64,000 bases of DNA from Mangifera indica. Its lineage: Eukaryota > Streptophyta > Magnoliopsida > Sapindales > Anacardiaceae. The stretch lies in NCBI RefSeq assembly GCF_011075055.1, contig NC_058153.1, forward strand, positions 12,586,001-12,650,000, given 5' to 3'. This document shows, one piece after another, positions 50,682 through 62,949 of this stretch; within the stretch, counting starts at the first letter, position 1; the number at the start of each line of letters is the position of its first letter. A program made the position numbers and the translations under genes. The notes under the pieces are model-generated. The model saw only the letters and a list, made by a program, of their open reading frames with translations. It had not been told where the DNA came from and did no database searches.

Positions 50682-53600
50682 AATAATTATATATATAATA
50701 ATAACAATAATCTTTGTCACATTATTTTGATATTATAAAATTATTAAAATATTTTATTATTTATTAAAAAAGATAATATTAATAATAAAAGATAAATTAT
50801 CTGATTAATACGTTATTATTATTTTTTGTCATAGATAGATGGTATTAAAGTGGTGTTAACTGGCAAAATACATTCCAAAATTGGCTGTCTTTTCACTAGT
50901 GGATCGCTTACCAAGAGACACTCCGAGGCTTAAAAAAAAATCACGAGGAAATATAAGTGATAGCTTTGTACAACTTGTTCTTCATATTTACTTCATCTAA
51001 GGTAATTGGCCAATTTGGATTCAATAGAATGCATAGTTTTATTTATTATGTGTAACTTTTATAGGCATATATATTGACAATAAGTGCTTTACGTGGCGTG
51101 AGCTTATCAACTTCCATTGAACCTGATCTCCTTGGACAAAAATCAACATAAGTATGACCAATAATTGTTTAAAGAGAAAAAAAAAAAAAGTGGCACTCAT
51201 CTTCTTGCCGTATATAATTGTAATTTATTTGATCATTTAAGTCAAGATTACACTAGTGAAAGTGACTTTGATCAATAAATCAAGCTCTACGTGGCCTTGT
51301 ATAAAAATAAATTAAACCCAAATGACAAAGAATTCAGTTCTCAAAATCAAATTGACAATTAAATTTTTATTATATAGACAGTTCGTTTTTGATAAATTGA
51401 CAATTATTGTCGAAAACAATTTTGGCTGTAAAAAATTTTCTGAACGAAGTAAGATTGATGATTTTAAGTCACTAAATTAGTTTTTTTTTTTTTTTTATCG
51501 AGAGATGAATATAAATAGAAAAGTTAAAATCCTATTCTTTAATTTTGAATTAGTTAAAAAAAAAAACTCTATATACAAAAGAATATAAATTTACTATGAT
51601 AATAAATCATGAATTATCATTGGTAAAAATGATTCATATGTAAATAATAATAAATCGATAATTGACACCAATGAATATAATATATATTAAAAAATGGTTA
51701 TGTTTTAGGACTTCTGTATATTTTTAGGGTTTATGGTAAATTAAATAAAGAAAGTTTGAGTTTGTGATTAGTATAATATTTAATTCCATAATCATGGATC
51801 TTTCACTATTTGATCGTCCTTTTTAAGGCATGATCTGAACCAGTTTGGAAATCCTAATGAAACTTGTTTCGGTGGTTGTAGTTTGGAATTTTCTATGTAT
51901 GCTCACAAAATTAAATAAATATATATAATTTCATGTATATGAAACCCTACATGTGGGACATTAGAGAGGCCAATCAAATGAACAAAATGACAAAAAAAAA
52001 AAAATTGTATCATATGGGTTGGGACCCCAGATCTACCAATTTAGAAGCCAACTGAACCAGAAAAAACCTGCCACCATATGTTTCTTCTCTAACCATTTTT
52101 TTTTAATTCTTTTTGTTATTTATATTGCTCCTGTTCCACTATTGTTTTTAGCCTAAGAATCTAAAGGAAGTAAAGAATATTTATTAGACAGTAATAATTA
52201 GATCCGAGGTAACTCAAGTATGCATGGTTACACGATTCAAAATTAACATTTTATCAGTGTTATTATGTTTTTTTTTTTTTCATCTTTGATGGTTTTTTTT
52301 TGTGATGATTTTTTTTATAATATTTTTTAATTGAATTGTAATATTATTTATTAGTTGAATGAGTTAAACATTGATCTCAAATTAATTTTTTAAAATTTGA
52401 ATTGAATTTGAGTTGATTCTTATTTGAGAGTAATTCAAATTGAATTTAAACTTACTCTGATTAAGCACTATTAAATAATATTATCAAAGTTGTATCGGGG
52501 TAATTTTTACATAGAGTTTGATAATACAAAGTTTCTTTATTCAGTACGTCGGGATAATCATTGATTATATATTCAATTTAAATTCGGATTTTTATAATTA
52601 CTTAATAAAATAGTGAATAATTTGGGTTTTGTCGGGTGGTGGCAGCCGCAAAAGAAGTTGGACAACCACCGCTGCAGCAGCCTGCAACCTTTCCATTTTC
52701 TGGCAATTCCTAGAACGTTCTGGTTTATCATCTCAATTTTGTGCATCACATGCACAGATATTTTTCATCTGTTTTTAATGCAATAATAATCTTCTTGAAA
52801 ATTGAATATAGAGGGATTTCTTCCTTGGAAAGATGGATATTATTGAAGTTTCTTTGAAAATGATGTTTGATAAATTAATTTTTTTAATTTTCAATAAAAT
52901 TTGATCCTACAAGGCATACAAATAATACATGGCCATCCTGTAATTTTGTTGTGTAAATGAGCATCGTATCAAAAAATAATTGGTTAATTAGGACTAAGTA
53001 TATCATCTCCGTATAACTTAATCGAAGATGTGATAAAAATCATTCTATCTATAAACAAAAAGAGTGATTTTTGACGGTTTTAATAATTTTAACTCTTGTT
53101 ATTAAAATCAGATCAGATTGATCGATTCAATAAGTTTGACCGTAAACTGAGTTTTGATCCAGTCTAATTCACTTATAAAAGACCAGTTTTTATCTTATAT
53201 ATATTTATAAAAAAAGAAAAATCAAAATCATAATAAATAACATTAAAAGAATATAATTGACTAATTGAATGAAAGTTAAACAGTTGTCATTAAAAATAAA
53301 AAAAATATTAATTAGAGAGAGAGTTACTAAAAATAAACAAAAATTAATTAAAGAGAATAATTGAATTGAATTGAATTAATTTTGGTGGGTTGAAATAAAT
53401 TAATTATTTATACAAGTGCTTTTAATAGAAGAAATGTAAATGAGTGATATTAAATTATTATATTTAAATATATATTATTTATATTTAAAAAATATGATAA
53501 ATATTTAATAGTATTCAAAAAAAACATTTTATAATTTAAAAACTAATTAAACTATGAATAAGTAAGATAATCGATTCAATTACCAATCTAACTTTAAAAA

Positions 53601-55312
53601 CATCGGTTTTAACATTCTCCTCAATATATTGTTTTCATTCTATATTTTCACGTATCAAATTTCACATATGTCCCTTATCATTATATGAACAATATAATTA
53701 TAACCTATATTAATAGAATAATTAATCAATAATTTTTGTTTGAATATAGAAATTTAATGTATAAAGATTTTATTATATAATTATATTATTATACTTGTAT
53801 TGTGAATTATGAAGATACGGTGAATTGTATTTTTATACTTTGTCAAATTTTTATAAAAAATTATTAATAAGGTAAAAATGAATATTAGTTTTCGAAATAT
53901 TAATTAAATTACTTTAAAAATTCTCCTTTATTCTTAATTGTCTGCATGAGATTACATTCATCTTCGTACGTATCGTAGGTGAAAGTTGAATTATCAATAA
54001 TTTTTAAATATTAACAATTACTGTGTGGGCTCAGAAGGAAAAGGGGGAGGGGGAGGGGAAGGACCTGATACTGAGTAATTCAGCTTTGTACAAGTTGACG
54101 CACATGGATGATACACTGTTTATCGTTAAATTCAAAGCCACCGCATATTCCCTTTTTATTCATTTGTTTTTTAAAGCTTTATCACCTTCATTTGACAGCA
54201 TTATCAATTCATACCCAATAACTTATCCTTAGGAAAAAAAAAAAAAAAAAAAAGCCTGTGACTGTTTCCCACCGAAACTCTGATGAAATAACTTTCTTAC
54301 CCTTTAAGTTTAAATAGTTCATTTTTCAACACAGCCAACAATTTTGTTAGTGAAATTCATTAGATTTTATGATAGATTTTGAAAAAGATAATAGAGTAAC
54401 ATTATGTATATCTAGTTTTCAATATTTAATTAAATATCTAAATAATGTGTTATTATATGATTAAATGTTATTATATTCTTAATTCAAAATCTCACAATTA
54501 TATGATAATACATTATATAAATACTTAATTAAATACTTAAAACTTGATGTCATAGTCTTATTGAAGATGAAAATGCCCTTTAATGTTTGACTTGAAAGTT
54601 TTAATTGTATGTAATTACTTTATATGTTAAAAAAAAAAAATTAGAAGCCCTCCTTCAAAGAATACCTTAAGGACCCGTTTAGCTCTCAGAAAAAAAAAAG
54701 ATTATTTTGGTAAATTTTATTAAATATGGCAATAATTTATATCTAGTATCTATATCTAAGATAATTTTTTAATTTTAGTAATAAAATATTACCCAAATTA
54801 AACGTCTATTAATTATTTCACCATTTTCCTCCCACACTATTGTGCCAAAGAATCCATTGACACAATTGACCATTTTGGCTACTTGTTGCAATTGAATTTC
54901 ATCTAGATTTTTTGGGGTATTTTTTTACAAAGTTTTGTTATAACTTCTCCTATTGCAATCGAATTTTATCTTCATATTATTAGAAGTTTAACTAGATATT
55001 AACCCTATTTATATTGTACAATGTGATAAAAATACTATTTGACTATTAAAACTAAAATCCAACTATGTTGAATGGGTGGAAAAATAGATTTTTCAATCCT
55101 ATCGAATGGGAAATGTCATTCACTCTTTATTTGGCCGAAAAAAAATTGACAGTCATTGGTCCACATAATTAGTAAATTTTCATTCATACTACCATATTAA
55201 GACACAAATAATAATTTGCAATGCAAGGTGTTGGTTTCCCAATAACTTATACGTGTCAAAAAGCCATTACGTCAATCATGTAGAGATTTCTATCTCCACC
55301 GTTATGATCCCA

Positions 55313-55321
55313 ACACGTGGC
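55313..55321 (+). promoter_or_regulatory. G-box / ABRE upstream of CIPK6
   Basis: ACACGTGGC contains the perfect CACGTG core (55314-55319) with the GGC extension of ABA-responsive elements, 394 bases before the ATG. CIPK6 genes are known to respond to ABA, salt and drought, which fits; its function here is inferred. Confidence 0.5.
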
Positions 55322-55510
55322 AGTAAATTGGTGGACTCGGTGCCGACTGTGGTGATGCAATCCTCAACAAAACCTCCTATAAGACAGCTTCTTTGTACAT
55401 CGAATCAAAAGAATAAAGCAAAACTCTCTGTCTCTGCCACCCTTTGTCATCTTCAACATAAACTCACTGATTTCATTTCAGAATTTCAATCACTGCAAGC
55501 CCTTTAGGGA

Positions 55511-55619
55511 ATGCAGAGAGATGGGAGGACCTTCGTTGACAAAGCCTGAGCTGTACGGACGTGTTAAACGGTGCATTGGCGGCCGGAATTGCCACCGGAA
55601 ACACGTTGAAGACGGGTGA
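55511..55619 (+). promoter_or_regulatory. Two overlapping upstream ORFs before CIPK6
   Basis: ATG at 55511 opens a 12-codon frame ending TGA at 55547-55549. ATG at 55521, in another frame, opens a 32-codon frame (starts MGGPSLTKPELYGR, basic C-terminal half) ending TGA at 55617-55619. Both end before the main ATG at 55708. Between them and the ATG is a CT-rich stretch (ctctctctctttctttcg) typical of a leader. Whether the transcript includes them depends on the start site, which cannot be fixed here. Confidence 0.45.
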
Positions 55620-55707
55620 TCTTGTGCTCTCTCTCTTTCTTTCGTTCTTTTTCTGTTATTCTCTTTCTGTAATCGTATAATTTCTGTAAAAAAAATATTT
55701 TTATTAA

Positions 55708-57015
55708 ATGGCATCCACGGAGAACTCTCAGCCGTCGTTGCTTCATGGAAGATACGAGTTGGGTCGGTTGTTAGGCCATGGAACTTTCGCCAAAGTCTAC
55801 CTCGCCCGCCACTTACAAACCGGCAAAAGCGTCGCCATGAAAGTCGTCGGCAAAGAAAAGGTGATTAAAGTAGGCATGATGGAGCAAGTCAAGCGAGAGA
55901 TCTCGGTAATGAAGATGGTGAAACACAAAAATATCGTCGAGCTTCACGAGGTTATGGCAAGCAAATCCAAGATTTATTTCGCCATGGAGCTGGTTCGAGG
56001 CGGCGAACTTTTCAACAAAATTGCCAAAGGTCGATTAAGGGAGGATTTAGCAAGAGTTTATTTCCAACAGTTGATCTCCGCCATCGATTTTTGCCATAGC
56101 CGAGGGGTTTATCACCGAGATTTGAAGCCGGAAAATCTTTTACTAGACGAAGATGGAAATCTGAAAGTAACAGATTTCGGGCTTACTGCTTTTTCTGAGC
56201 ATCTGAAACAGGATGGATTATTGCACACAACTTGCGGTACACCGGCTTATGTAGCACCGGAAGTCATCGGGAAAAAGGGATACGACGGAGCTAAGGCGGA
56301 TATTTGGTCTTGTGGGGTTATTTTATATGTTCTTCTTGCAGGTTTTTTGCCATTCCAGGATGATAACATTGTGGCTATGTATAGGAAGATTTATCGAGGA
56401 GATTTCAAGTGTCCACCCTGGTTTTCTCCAGAAGCCAGAAGATTGATCACAAAACTTCTTGATCCGAATCCGAATACAAGAATTTCCATCTCGAAAATTA
56501 TGGAATCATCCTGGTTCAAGAAGCCTGTGCCGAAGAACATCAAATCCAACAACAAACAGGAGAATGATTTTGAAGTTGATGACATAAACCACGGCGACAA
56601 ATTGAAGCAGCCTGAAACGTTGAACGCTTTCCATATCATTTCTTTGTCAGAGGGATTTGATTTGTCGCCGTTGTTTGAGGAGAAAAAAAGGGAGGAAAAA
56701 GAAGAGTTGAGATTCGCCACAACAAGGCCGGCAAGTAGTGTGATTTCGAAGCTTGAAGAAGTGGCAAAAAATGTGAAATTTAATGTGAAAAAGAGTGAGT
56801 CAAGAGTCAGATTGCAAGGCCAAGAGTGTGGGCGAAAAGGGAAACTAGCCATTAATGCTGATATATTCTCTGTAACACCGTCGTTTGTGGTTGTGGAAGT
56901 GAAGAAAGACAACGGCGACACCTTGGAATATAATCAGTTCTGCAGCAAGGAGCTTCGACCTGCCCTTAAAGACATTGTTTGGATGTCGAATGAGAAAAAT
57001 TCTACACTTGCTTGA
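55708..57015 (+). CDS. CIPK6: CBL-interacting protein kinase 6 (SnRK3 family), intronless
   Basis: Ser/Thr kinase that is switched on by calcineurin B-like calcium sensors binding its NAF domain; family targets include ion channels and transporters at the plasma membrane and vacuole. The single exon encodes 435 residues. Kinase domain 17-270: glycine loop GHGTFAKVY (23-31), catalytic Lys45, alpha-C Glu64, HRDLKPEN (136-143), DFG (156-158), activation-loop Thr near [15 protein letters not shown] (171-185). The NAF motif (NAF at 306-308, then FDLSPLF) is followed by a PP2C-binding-type segment ([16 protein letters not shown], 335-350), and the C-terminus carries [15 protein letters not shown]. 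The N-terminal [21 protein letters not shown] and [23 protein letters not shown] are diagnostic of CIPK6 rather than the CIPK5/25 group. Intronless structure fits this clade. All catalytic residues are present. Confidence 0.96.
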   Translation: MASTENSQPSLLHGRYELGRLLGHGTFAKVYLARHLQTGKSVAMKVVGKEKVIKVGMMEQVKREISVMKMVKHKNIVELHEVMASKSKIYFAMELVRGGELFNKIAKGRLREDLARVYFQQLISAIDFCHSRGVYHRDLKPENLLLDEDGNLKVTDFGLTAFSEHLKQDGLLHTTCGTPAYVAPEVIGKKGYDGAKADIWSCGVILYVLLAGFLPFQDDNIVAMYRKIYRGDFKCPPWFSPEARRLITKLLDPNPNTRISISKIMESSWFKKPVPKNIKSNNKQENDFEVDDINHGDKLKQPETLNAFHIISLSEGFDLSPLFEEKKREEKEELRFATTRPASSVISKLEEVAKNVKFNVKKSESRVRLQGQECGRKGKLAINADIFSVTPSFVVVEVKKDNGDTLEYNQFCSKELRPALKDIVWMSNEKNSTLA

Positions 57016-60000
57016 AGAAGAAGAAGCAGAATAAAAAGGAGAAAGAGGATTTGATTGCAAGGTTAGAGATTGTTAATGATTGTGTTGAATTAGATTATTG
57101 TTGTTGAAGAAATTGGAAGAAAAAAGCAAAGACCATATGGGGTTCTTTCTTTCATCACATTATGTTGTGTTATAGTTGTGTTTGTTTGGTGGTTGTGACA
57201 GAAAATTATTGTTCTTGTTTGAATCATTAAACTTGTGATGCTTCTATGTGAATTTATGGTTTCTTTTGTACTCGCAACCAATATTTGATTCGTTTTTTTT
57301 CACAAATGAATTTGAGTGTATATATTAACATCTTTTAATATGCTCGTATTGAAATCAAAAACCCTCATAGCGGGTTTATCAGATTGATAGTCGGACTCCT
57401 GAAAACAAAATTTGAACTTATATTACTTGGATAAATCATGGTAGCCACCATTGAAATGATGCTTTCATGTTTAGGTGGATTGATGGTATGTGTCTTTGTT
57501 TCTCTTCTTGCATTTCTAATATGTCATTTCTGTCCCATGATATCTCAATAAGCAAATAAATTATCTTCACATTGGTACATTCAAGAGCAGTAGTAAAAAC
57601 GTTTTAAATACCTAAAACCATTCATGCAATTTAATAAAATTATTTCCAAATTGCATTTATAATGCTTTTTAACTAGTGCCCACCAAATATTGCCTTGGAA
57701 ACATCAATCTATTAACATTATGAATTTCTCTGAACCCTCAATCTTTTGGGTGAGGTGATAGAATAACATAATAGACATAATGATTAATTAACTCAATACT
57801 CAAAACTGAATGTCCATGATATTGCTTTTTGAATCCATAGATTCAAAATGGAAAACCAGAGGCTATTATCACAGCCTTGCAGTTGTAATTCTGAATCCCT
57901 TCAATGATAAAAAAGTTGTGTGTCGTTTATCTTCTCAGAGGTCCAAGTGGCTTTGCATAGTTGGATTAGGGCCAGAATTTGCCTAAAGTTGATGATGATA
58001 TATCTCCATCTCTCTCCCTCTCTCTCTCAATAATTCTCCCAAAATTTCCCATCACTAACTCAACTTGTCTTCCCTTGGAGTGCTTTATACTACTTTTGCA
58101 TGTTCATTGGATAAAATTTTCATGGCAATCCTTTCATTATCGAGTTAAAAGATTTAGAATCATTTACTCCACCCAGTCCTCATATTCATTCATAAACACT
58201 CAGAGAGTAATATTATATATACGAATCATGAGTACTAATGAATATACGTGATTTTAAAATTCAGATAACACTAAAATAGTTTAACTAGTTCGATTTGAAT
58301 TTAAAGGCGGCAATGGTTTTAGACATCATCTAATGGCTTTAGCCAAGAAAGTCGTATTAGGTCGTGGATAAATCATCGATTTAACTACAATTTCTTAATC
58401 TTTGTATGAGATTTTGGAAGTGAGTCACTTAAATTAACGCATAGAGCTAGTTCGTGATGATGAGATTGGTGTGGGATGAAGCTATCAAAGGTAAGAATGA
58501 CACAATGACAACTAGGAGATCAACGTAGAAGTTTGAAATGACTATATGGGCATTGGGAGGAGTTGCCAAAGAATCAATGGCCAAGAGAAAAGTGAAACTA
58601 ACCATTTGATGAGAAATAGGGTCTTTGCTACCTCTCACCAATTTTTTATACCCTCCAGAGAAAATACTACGGTCCTTGTACAAATAAAAAATGACAAAAT
58701 CACCTTTAAGAATATATAATTTTAACCCTTCAACAAAACAAAAGAGACAAAATCATTTCTAGGTAGTTCAATGTTCGGACTAATTTGTTGGTTCAATTGT
58801 CCTTTAACTCAAATTGGCTTAAAATAATTGACATATCATATCAGTTTATTTGTATCAATTAATATCCGACCATTTGTGTGAGTATTATTGAAACTTAGGA
58901 TATCAAAAGCCTTGATATCAAGTTATACTTGCATGTCACATCACTAAAGGGTGCAAGGACTTTACTTCTGGGACTAACAAGTAAAGGGAATAGAGTCTGA
59001 AGCTATCTTCAAACCCAATATGAAAAATTAAAAAATCTCAACATCAAATTCTTTTGAACAAAAATCTAAAGAAAAAATAATATTACTAACATACCGTTAT
59101 CCAATTGCACATGTAGAATGGGAGAAGTCTTTGTCCAATTGAACAGAACTTAGTGACCACAGTCAATTCTAGTACTCATCAAGATAGGTTAAGTGGAGCT
59201 ATCCAAATGCAAGCCAAACTGGTGGGCTATGGAGCACATGCTTTAAGCATTTACAGCCAAGAAAGTGTTTTAGGGACCCTTTTTTGTGTTGCCAATTTTG
59301 AAAATGAAGAAAGACCTCATAATCAATTGGGCAAAGAGAGAAAGAGAGAGGGGAATTCTTGTTAAGCTAGAATAAGACATTGCATAGACAGAAAAAATTG
59401 TTTCGTGTGAAAAGGCACCTGTCATTGAGCTGATTTTGTCATGTTCAATTCACTTTGATCTTCATGTTCATGGCACATGGAAAGTTTGGCATCACCTTCT
59501 TTCATTTTTATGAGACTTCTTAAATAGCTCAAAAAAAAAAAAAAAGAATCTATTTACAACAAAAATTTATTTATATTGCTGATGTCAACAAAAATCAACC
59601 ATTGGTTAGAAATATTTTTGTGAATAGTTATCTAATAAAATATTTAATATAAATAATTTTATTTATATTTTTGATATTATTATTCTGATCGATCAATCAA
59701 TCGATTAAATCTTAAACCAATAATTTGATTTGGTTGATATTTAATGTGAATATAAAAATATTATTTATGAGTATTTAATATTTTATATAATCAATTTTTT
59801 CTTCAAAAGAATTATTTTGATGTTGACCATGGCTAACTTTCATAGAGCTATTGAAATTTTGGGCTATAAATATCAAGAATATTTTTGCAAATTTAGAAGT
59901 GTTACTTTAAATTGAAATCCTTATCTAATTCTAGAGATTGGGAATATTGCCAAAATTTTAAATACAATATAATATTATATGAAATTCAATCTCTAAAATG

Positions 60001-61281
60001 ACTCATAAGTTACACGTATCAATTAAAATTTTAATTTATTAGCCACAGAGAAAATTACATAATTGGCCTAGCACAAGACATTAATCATGCGCAGGAAATA
60101 CATAAAACCATATTGTATCATGAATTTATAAGTTCAACTAGGTTATTATTTCTTTATTCTCTAATCACATCATTCTTAATTGTAATTCAAAGCATAATTA
60201 CAGTTATTGCGTCGGTTCTAATAATGAGTAGCAGTGGTTTGAGTCGAGTCAAAACCGTATAAAGTTTAAGATGAGTTTACTTGAATATAAAATGACAAGT
60301 TTGATTTAAACTTTAATTGGCTTAAATGGTGAATAGTAATATCAAAAAAGATGATCAGTCACTTAAAAAAAAAAGAGAAAAAAAAGAATAATAATTATCA
60401 AAGAAAAAAGTTTTGGTGAAAAATTTTTGACGAGCTTTCAAACTTGAGCAAAACATATATTTAATTTCAAATTGATTTGACTTAAATCCAACCCTAATGA
60501 TGAGACAATCTATATTCATCTATGAAAGTTTACCAATTATATAATGATGATTAACAATTTCAACCATGTTACAGGGATTGATTATCTAATTTAAGTATAA
60601 AAAATCTTGAGGTATAAGAAATTTATAAGTATAATTTTGTTAATAGAACTATGAGTATACACTTTTAATATATAATTTATGTATATTAATAATAATATAT
60701 TATCATGTAATCGATAATTTTAAATTAAAGATAAAATAATAGTCGATTATATAATGACATATCATCTATGTACCCAAATTATATACCAAAATTGTATACA
60801 TATAACATTACTCTAATTTTGTTTTTTATTTTATTATTTTTTTTTTTATGGAAAAGAGAATCCTACCTAATTAATAATGAGTGAGTATTACATTATAATT
60901 AGTGGGTAATTACCTAATTAATAGTTAATTAAAGTGGGACCAAGGTGATTAGTGCCTTAATTAATTTTAATTTTGGTCATGATGATGAATCATGACATTG
61001 GGAGACTCAGAGTTGGGCAGGATAAGCCCTAGGCCCGATATCTCCTAAAGGTGCTAATTGGGCCAAGAAAAATATAAAATCAGGCTCGTAACAATCAAAG
61101 TACGAATGGCTTCATTTTTTAATTCTATCTAAATTCTTCTTAATTATCATGTTTGCTCACGATAAAACCGATTGTTGCTATACTAATGTTTTTGGACTTA
61201 GTCAAGAAGCCGGTCAAGGTCTACCTTAACCAAATCATTAATGGAATAGGTCAAATTTTTAAATAAACATTAAAATAATAT
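57016..61281. other. CIPK6 3' flank and intergenic region
   Basis: The first 250-300 bases probably contain the CIPK6 3' UTR. The remainder is AT-rich with no recognisable gene on either strand. A stretch at 57301-57415 (gagtgtatatattaacatcttttaatatg...) resembles DNA at about 30070-30160 and 40470-40560 inside the segmental duplication, suggesting a dispersed repeat. Confidence 0.5.
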
Positions 61282-62010
61282 GAGTAAATAACATTTTCAT
61301 ACCAAAGTTTTGGTCTAAAAATTTTTCCACCTTTAAGTTACATAAATAACATTTTTTCACTCAAATTCAAACTCTATTAAAAAAATTAACCACATAAAAA
61401 TAAAATAGTAATTTTAATATTTGTTAGTTTTCAAAATAAAAAACAACAAATTTCTATCATACTCAAACGTTTTAAACATAATAATTTAATCCATAAAAAA
61501 ATACTACTTTATTTTATTCAATTCTTTAGGAGTATAATTATCATCTTTAAAACTATTAAGAGGCAAAATGATATTTAAAATTTTTTTAAAAGACCCCTAA
61601 TTTTTTAAAAATTTACAACAATCTCTAAAAACTTTCATAAAGATCCATTATATTTTTAAAATTTACAATCTATCCCCTAATATACGATTATACAATAAAA
61701 ACACCTCTATCTATAAATTGAGATGAAAAAATGATGAGAATGTAATAAAAAGGAAAATTTGTGATTTTTAATATAATTTAGATATTTAAAAGGTTATTTT
61801 CAATTTTTGTTAATTTAAGGTTATACGATAATTTTGAAAAATAAAATGATAATTTTACTCCTTGATACTATTATTTTATTAACATAGTTTATATTTGGGT
61901 GAAAAGTTGTTATTGATATTTGATTTTCTGGTTAAAAAAATTTATTTATGTTAACTAGGGGTGAAAAAGTGTTTTGTAGCAAACCTTGGGTTCGAAAATG
62001 TAATTCACTC
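61282..62010. mobile_element. Fold-back element of the 22101 family, with 9-bp target duplication
   Basis: The left end GAGTAAATAACATTTTC and the reverse complement of the right end GAGTGAATTACATTTTC match, with further pairing through 'cacc(t/c)(t/c)tagtt(a)acataaataa'. Flanks AAATAATAT (61273-61281) and AAATATTAT (62011-62019) agree at 8 of 9 positions, as expected for a Mutator-like insertion. It has no ORF and is an inverted relative of 22101-22792. Confidence 0.68.
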
Positions 62011-62084
62011 AAATATTATTCAAAATAATTTTTCTTATTTAATTATTAAATATGAATTGTAAATTACATTTAATCAAAATGGAC

Positions 62085-62145
62085 TTTAGTTTGGTAGTAC
62101 AAATGACCATGGGTGTGCCGGGTGTGAAGTTCGAATTTCTACAAT
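62085..62145 (+). mobile_element. Possible tRNA-derived SINE head
   Basis: A TTTGGTAGTAC stretch (62090-62100) followed about 30 bases later by GTTCGAATTTC (62129-62139) resembles degenerate A and B boxes of a tRNA-type RNA polymerase III promoter, as found at the head of plant SINEs. No clear tail or target duplication was identified. Confidence 0.22.
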
Positions 62146-62949
62146 TCTAAAATTTACAAAAAAGAAAACAACAATTTCCTCTTACAATTACTAAGACTTC
62201 ATGTCAAGTCACAATAATTACAAGATTTTACATTGATGCCATGCTGATTCAATTTGAAGGTTTAATCTGACAATTGAACTACAACTCAGTGTGATTCGCC
62301 CAATTCAACTACAAATTTATCTACTCTAGGGTAGATATTTAAATATAACTCAACTTGAATCGGATTAATTACCACCCTGAGTGGCACAAATTTTTTTGAT
62401 AATTTACCATAAATTTTTCTTTATAAGAATTCAAATTTCCCTATAGCACCCTCAAATTTCGAAGTTAACCTTACACTAAAAAATGTCACTTCTTTAGCTT
62501 CTGCCAAATGCATGGTGGAAAAAATCAAGGAGATTTAAGCCAATATGAGCCAAAACTAAAAATGAGTTCACATTTGGCTCAAAACAAGAATCATTAGCTT
62601 AAGATTACGCTTGACTTACTTGAGCTAATCTTTTAATGACATCATAGAAGAAGTGTTGTTAAAAATAAAGAAGAATCATTATGAAAGAAGAGGAAAAGTA
62701 GTCACAGATCTCGCATCCAACGCAATAATGCTGATAAGATATTGATTTCAAATCTAACTTAACAAGCTAAAACCTTTACTTGGATTCAATTTGTTCAAAT
62801 CGAACAACAATTTGAACCTGGGCCAACTTGGATTGTGTCCACCCCTAACAAAATATGATTTTATTGATAAAGAATCTATAGCTTTAACCTGGAAACAAAA
62901 TGAAAAAAAATAGAGAATTCCATAGCACAGCTCAAATGAAAATATAGAG

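Larger units (their letters stand above)
49726..55312. other. Gene-free AT-rich intergenic region
   Basis: No gene, RNA gene or complete element is recognised on either strand. Contents seen: an 18-base perfect palindrome at 50557-50574, a (TA)n run at 50663-50681, several A or T homopolymers, and a G-rich run GGGGGAGGGGGAGGGG at 54043-54058. Open frames of 60-84 codons here look like chance. Confidence 0.55.

Noticed and set aside
55253..55507. 84-codon plus frame before CIPK6
   Set aside because: Overlaps the promoter with its ABRE; low-complexity content and no recognisable domain.
56391..56921. Minus-strand 176-codon frame
   Set aside because: Antisense shadow of CIPK6, with no family match and opposite codon bias.
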